From: Lycocorax pyrrhopterus obiensis
Lineage: Eukaryota > Chordata > Aves > Passeriformes > Paradisaeidae
DNA length: 64,000 nucleotides
NCBI GenBank assembly: GCA_014706295.1
Contig: JACSVZ010000004.1
Location: 4,272,638-4,336,637 of the forward strand
Direction of reading: 5' to 3'
Shown here: positions 62,701 to 64,000 of the stretch, piece after piece
Numbering within the stretch: position 1 is the first letter of the stretch
How the letters are laid out: every line of letters starts with the position of its first letter
Position numbers and translations under genes: made by a program
Notes under the pieces: generated by a model
The model's database searches: none
What the model saw: the letters and a program-made list of their open reading frames with translations, nothing else
What the model was told of the DNA's origin: nothing

Positions 62701-64000
62701 AGAACAAAGGGAAACAAAAGGAAAGAGGGGAACAATATGTATTAAAAGTGATAAATCTTCCAGTCTAACCACAAGTGCAAAATTTTCTCTTATGACATAC
62801 AGACAAAATGACATGTGGATTGGAATGACCTGACCCAGCAATCCTGCCCCTTCTGTGAAAGACAGTAAGAAGTTCTGTAGCTCACTTTGAGCAGCCAATT
62901 AAATTAAAAGTTAAGATAACTACTCTGTTATTTGCATACAAAATAAGCCTTACCCTCTTCAAATCTGGGACAACATATTCTGTTTCAACACCCTACTCTG
63001 GTGACCATGTATCCCTGCCCTCAAAAGCCTGAAAATGACACTCGTAGAAGCAAAATGTTTTTCCATACTCACTGACCAAAACCAACAGAAAAGGAAATGG
63101 ATTACTGTTGCTTTTAAATCACAACCAAGAGCACAACAGAGTAAGATGCCTTTGAAGAGGGGAAACAAAATGTCAGGGCCAGGAGGGCCACAAAGAACTT
63201 CTTTATAGCTTTCAGTTTTACAGAGATGATGGTCTGGTGACAGCAGGGAGAAGATATATCCTCAGAAAATGAAACAATACCCACAGGCAATACAGAAGGC
63301 CAGGTCTGGCATGAGGCACAGAGCAGGAGAGGCAAGAGCACCCAGAAGGCAATTCTAGGTGGTCTAGCAGCATGCAAGCATTACCTTCTCTCACCTTTTC
63401 TCTGACACGTTTTGACAGTCCTCGAACAAAGCTGAAGCAATGCCAAACAGCTCTCACTCTGTCAAAAAGAAAACGCTTCACACCTCTACACAGGGAAGGG
63501 GAGAAGCCCTTAAAAGTGCTGTATCTTTTCAGCTGAAATTTGGCTAAAAAGCTGCTGAAAACCATAACTTTGCCATTCAAGATTGTTTCATCTGCAACAT
63601 GGCCCCACACATGAAGGTCCACATCTGCAGCTGGCATAATTCAAAATAATGCTCCTTCAGCCAGTAGTGATGTGAAGAGCACTTACGGCTTCAAACTTAA
63701 AGGCCTCACTGCCATAAACACTAAAGACAACTAGAAAATTATATTTCACTACAACCAGCAAGTTAACCTGATTCTGTAATGAAAAATGTCTGTTTCCTTG
63801 ACTCATCCATCATCAAGGCATAATAAACTTATAATCAAAATTATATCAATTCAAATGATTCTGCCAATCTTTCCTTAATGGATTTAATTTAATAAAATTT
63901 TCAAAATTTTCCATGCCTGTCTATAGTAGACAACAATAGTAACAATGGACTCATAGGGACTGTGGGAAAAAATCCAACCTCTTCCCCCATGGCAAAATGC
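59743..64000. other. Non-coding stretch
   Basis: No gene or named repeat recognised. Frames at 63114-63377 and 63218-63637 (139 codons, minus) overlap in different frames and lack family features. A promoter-like motif pair lies near 61.3 kb. Confidence 0.55.
61320..61362 (+). promoter_or_regulatory. Promoter-like GC box plus TATA box
   Basis: GGGCGG at 61320-61325 lies 31 bp before TATAAG at 61357-61362, a spacing and order typical of a TATA promoter or of a retroviral LTR U3. The sequence after it (CCTTCCCCTTGCTCTGGGCC) is pyrimidine-rich. No LTR termini or target duplications were found around it, and no downstream gene is evident, so this could be chance or a degraded LTR. Confidence 0.25.

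Noticed and set aside
1..64000. CRISPR arrays, bacterial operons, tRNA or rRNA genes
   Set aside because: No regularly spaced identical repeats, no ribosome-binding-site gene structure and no recognisable structural RNA sequence were seen. The repeats present are vertebrate retroelements and microsatellites.

Overview
The window looks like ordinary non-coding vertebrate DNA, most likely from a bird and probably a songbird. The pointers are one 5'-truncated CR1 LINE tail (30255-30410), the usual avian/reptilian LINE, and three solo retroviral LTRs of types I associate with passerine genomes. Composition is AT-rich with few CpGs, simple repeats are scattered, and no complete protein-coding gene, rRNA or tRNA is recognisable. 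Most open frames are short and look like chance.

The best-supported features are the three solo LTRs. Each has TG...CA ends and a perfect 5-bp target-site duplication. One is 845 bp at 15335-16179 (+ strand, TGATG duplication). Two belong to a second family and lie in opposite orientation about 17 kb apart: 34989-35581 (+, 593 bp, GAGAT) and 52567-53072 (-, 506 bp, AGTTG). None retains internal retroviral sequence. They share an AP-1-like site and a poly(A)-signal region, so they could carry regulatory activity.

The left 21 kb holds a set of open blocks on the minus strand, each bounded by reasonable splice sites: 20257-20349, 13471-13634, 12651-12688, 11303-11337, 6269-6367 (optional), 5245-5325 and 3735-3794. 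Their splice phases join into one continuous reading frame, which suggests part of a multi-exon gene with large introns transcribed right to left. I do not recognise the protein. Because I picked the blocks partly for phase compatibility, this is a hypothesis. Two further coding-looking terminal blocks stand alone at 27800-27967 (+) and 59429-59581 (-).

The rest (16-30 kb, 30-35 kb, 36-52 kb and 53-64 kb) is unique-looking intronic or intergenic sequence. It contains poly(A)/poly(T) tracts, TA/TG, TTG, AAAAAG, AAAAT and TTCTG repeats, a small hairpin, a 24-bp tandem duplication and one promoter-like GC-box/TATA pair near 61.3 kb.
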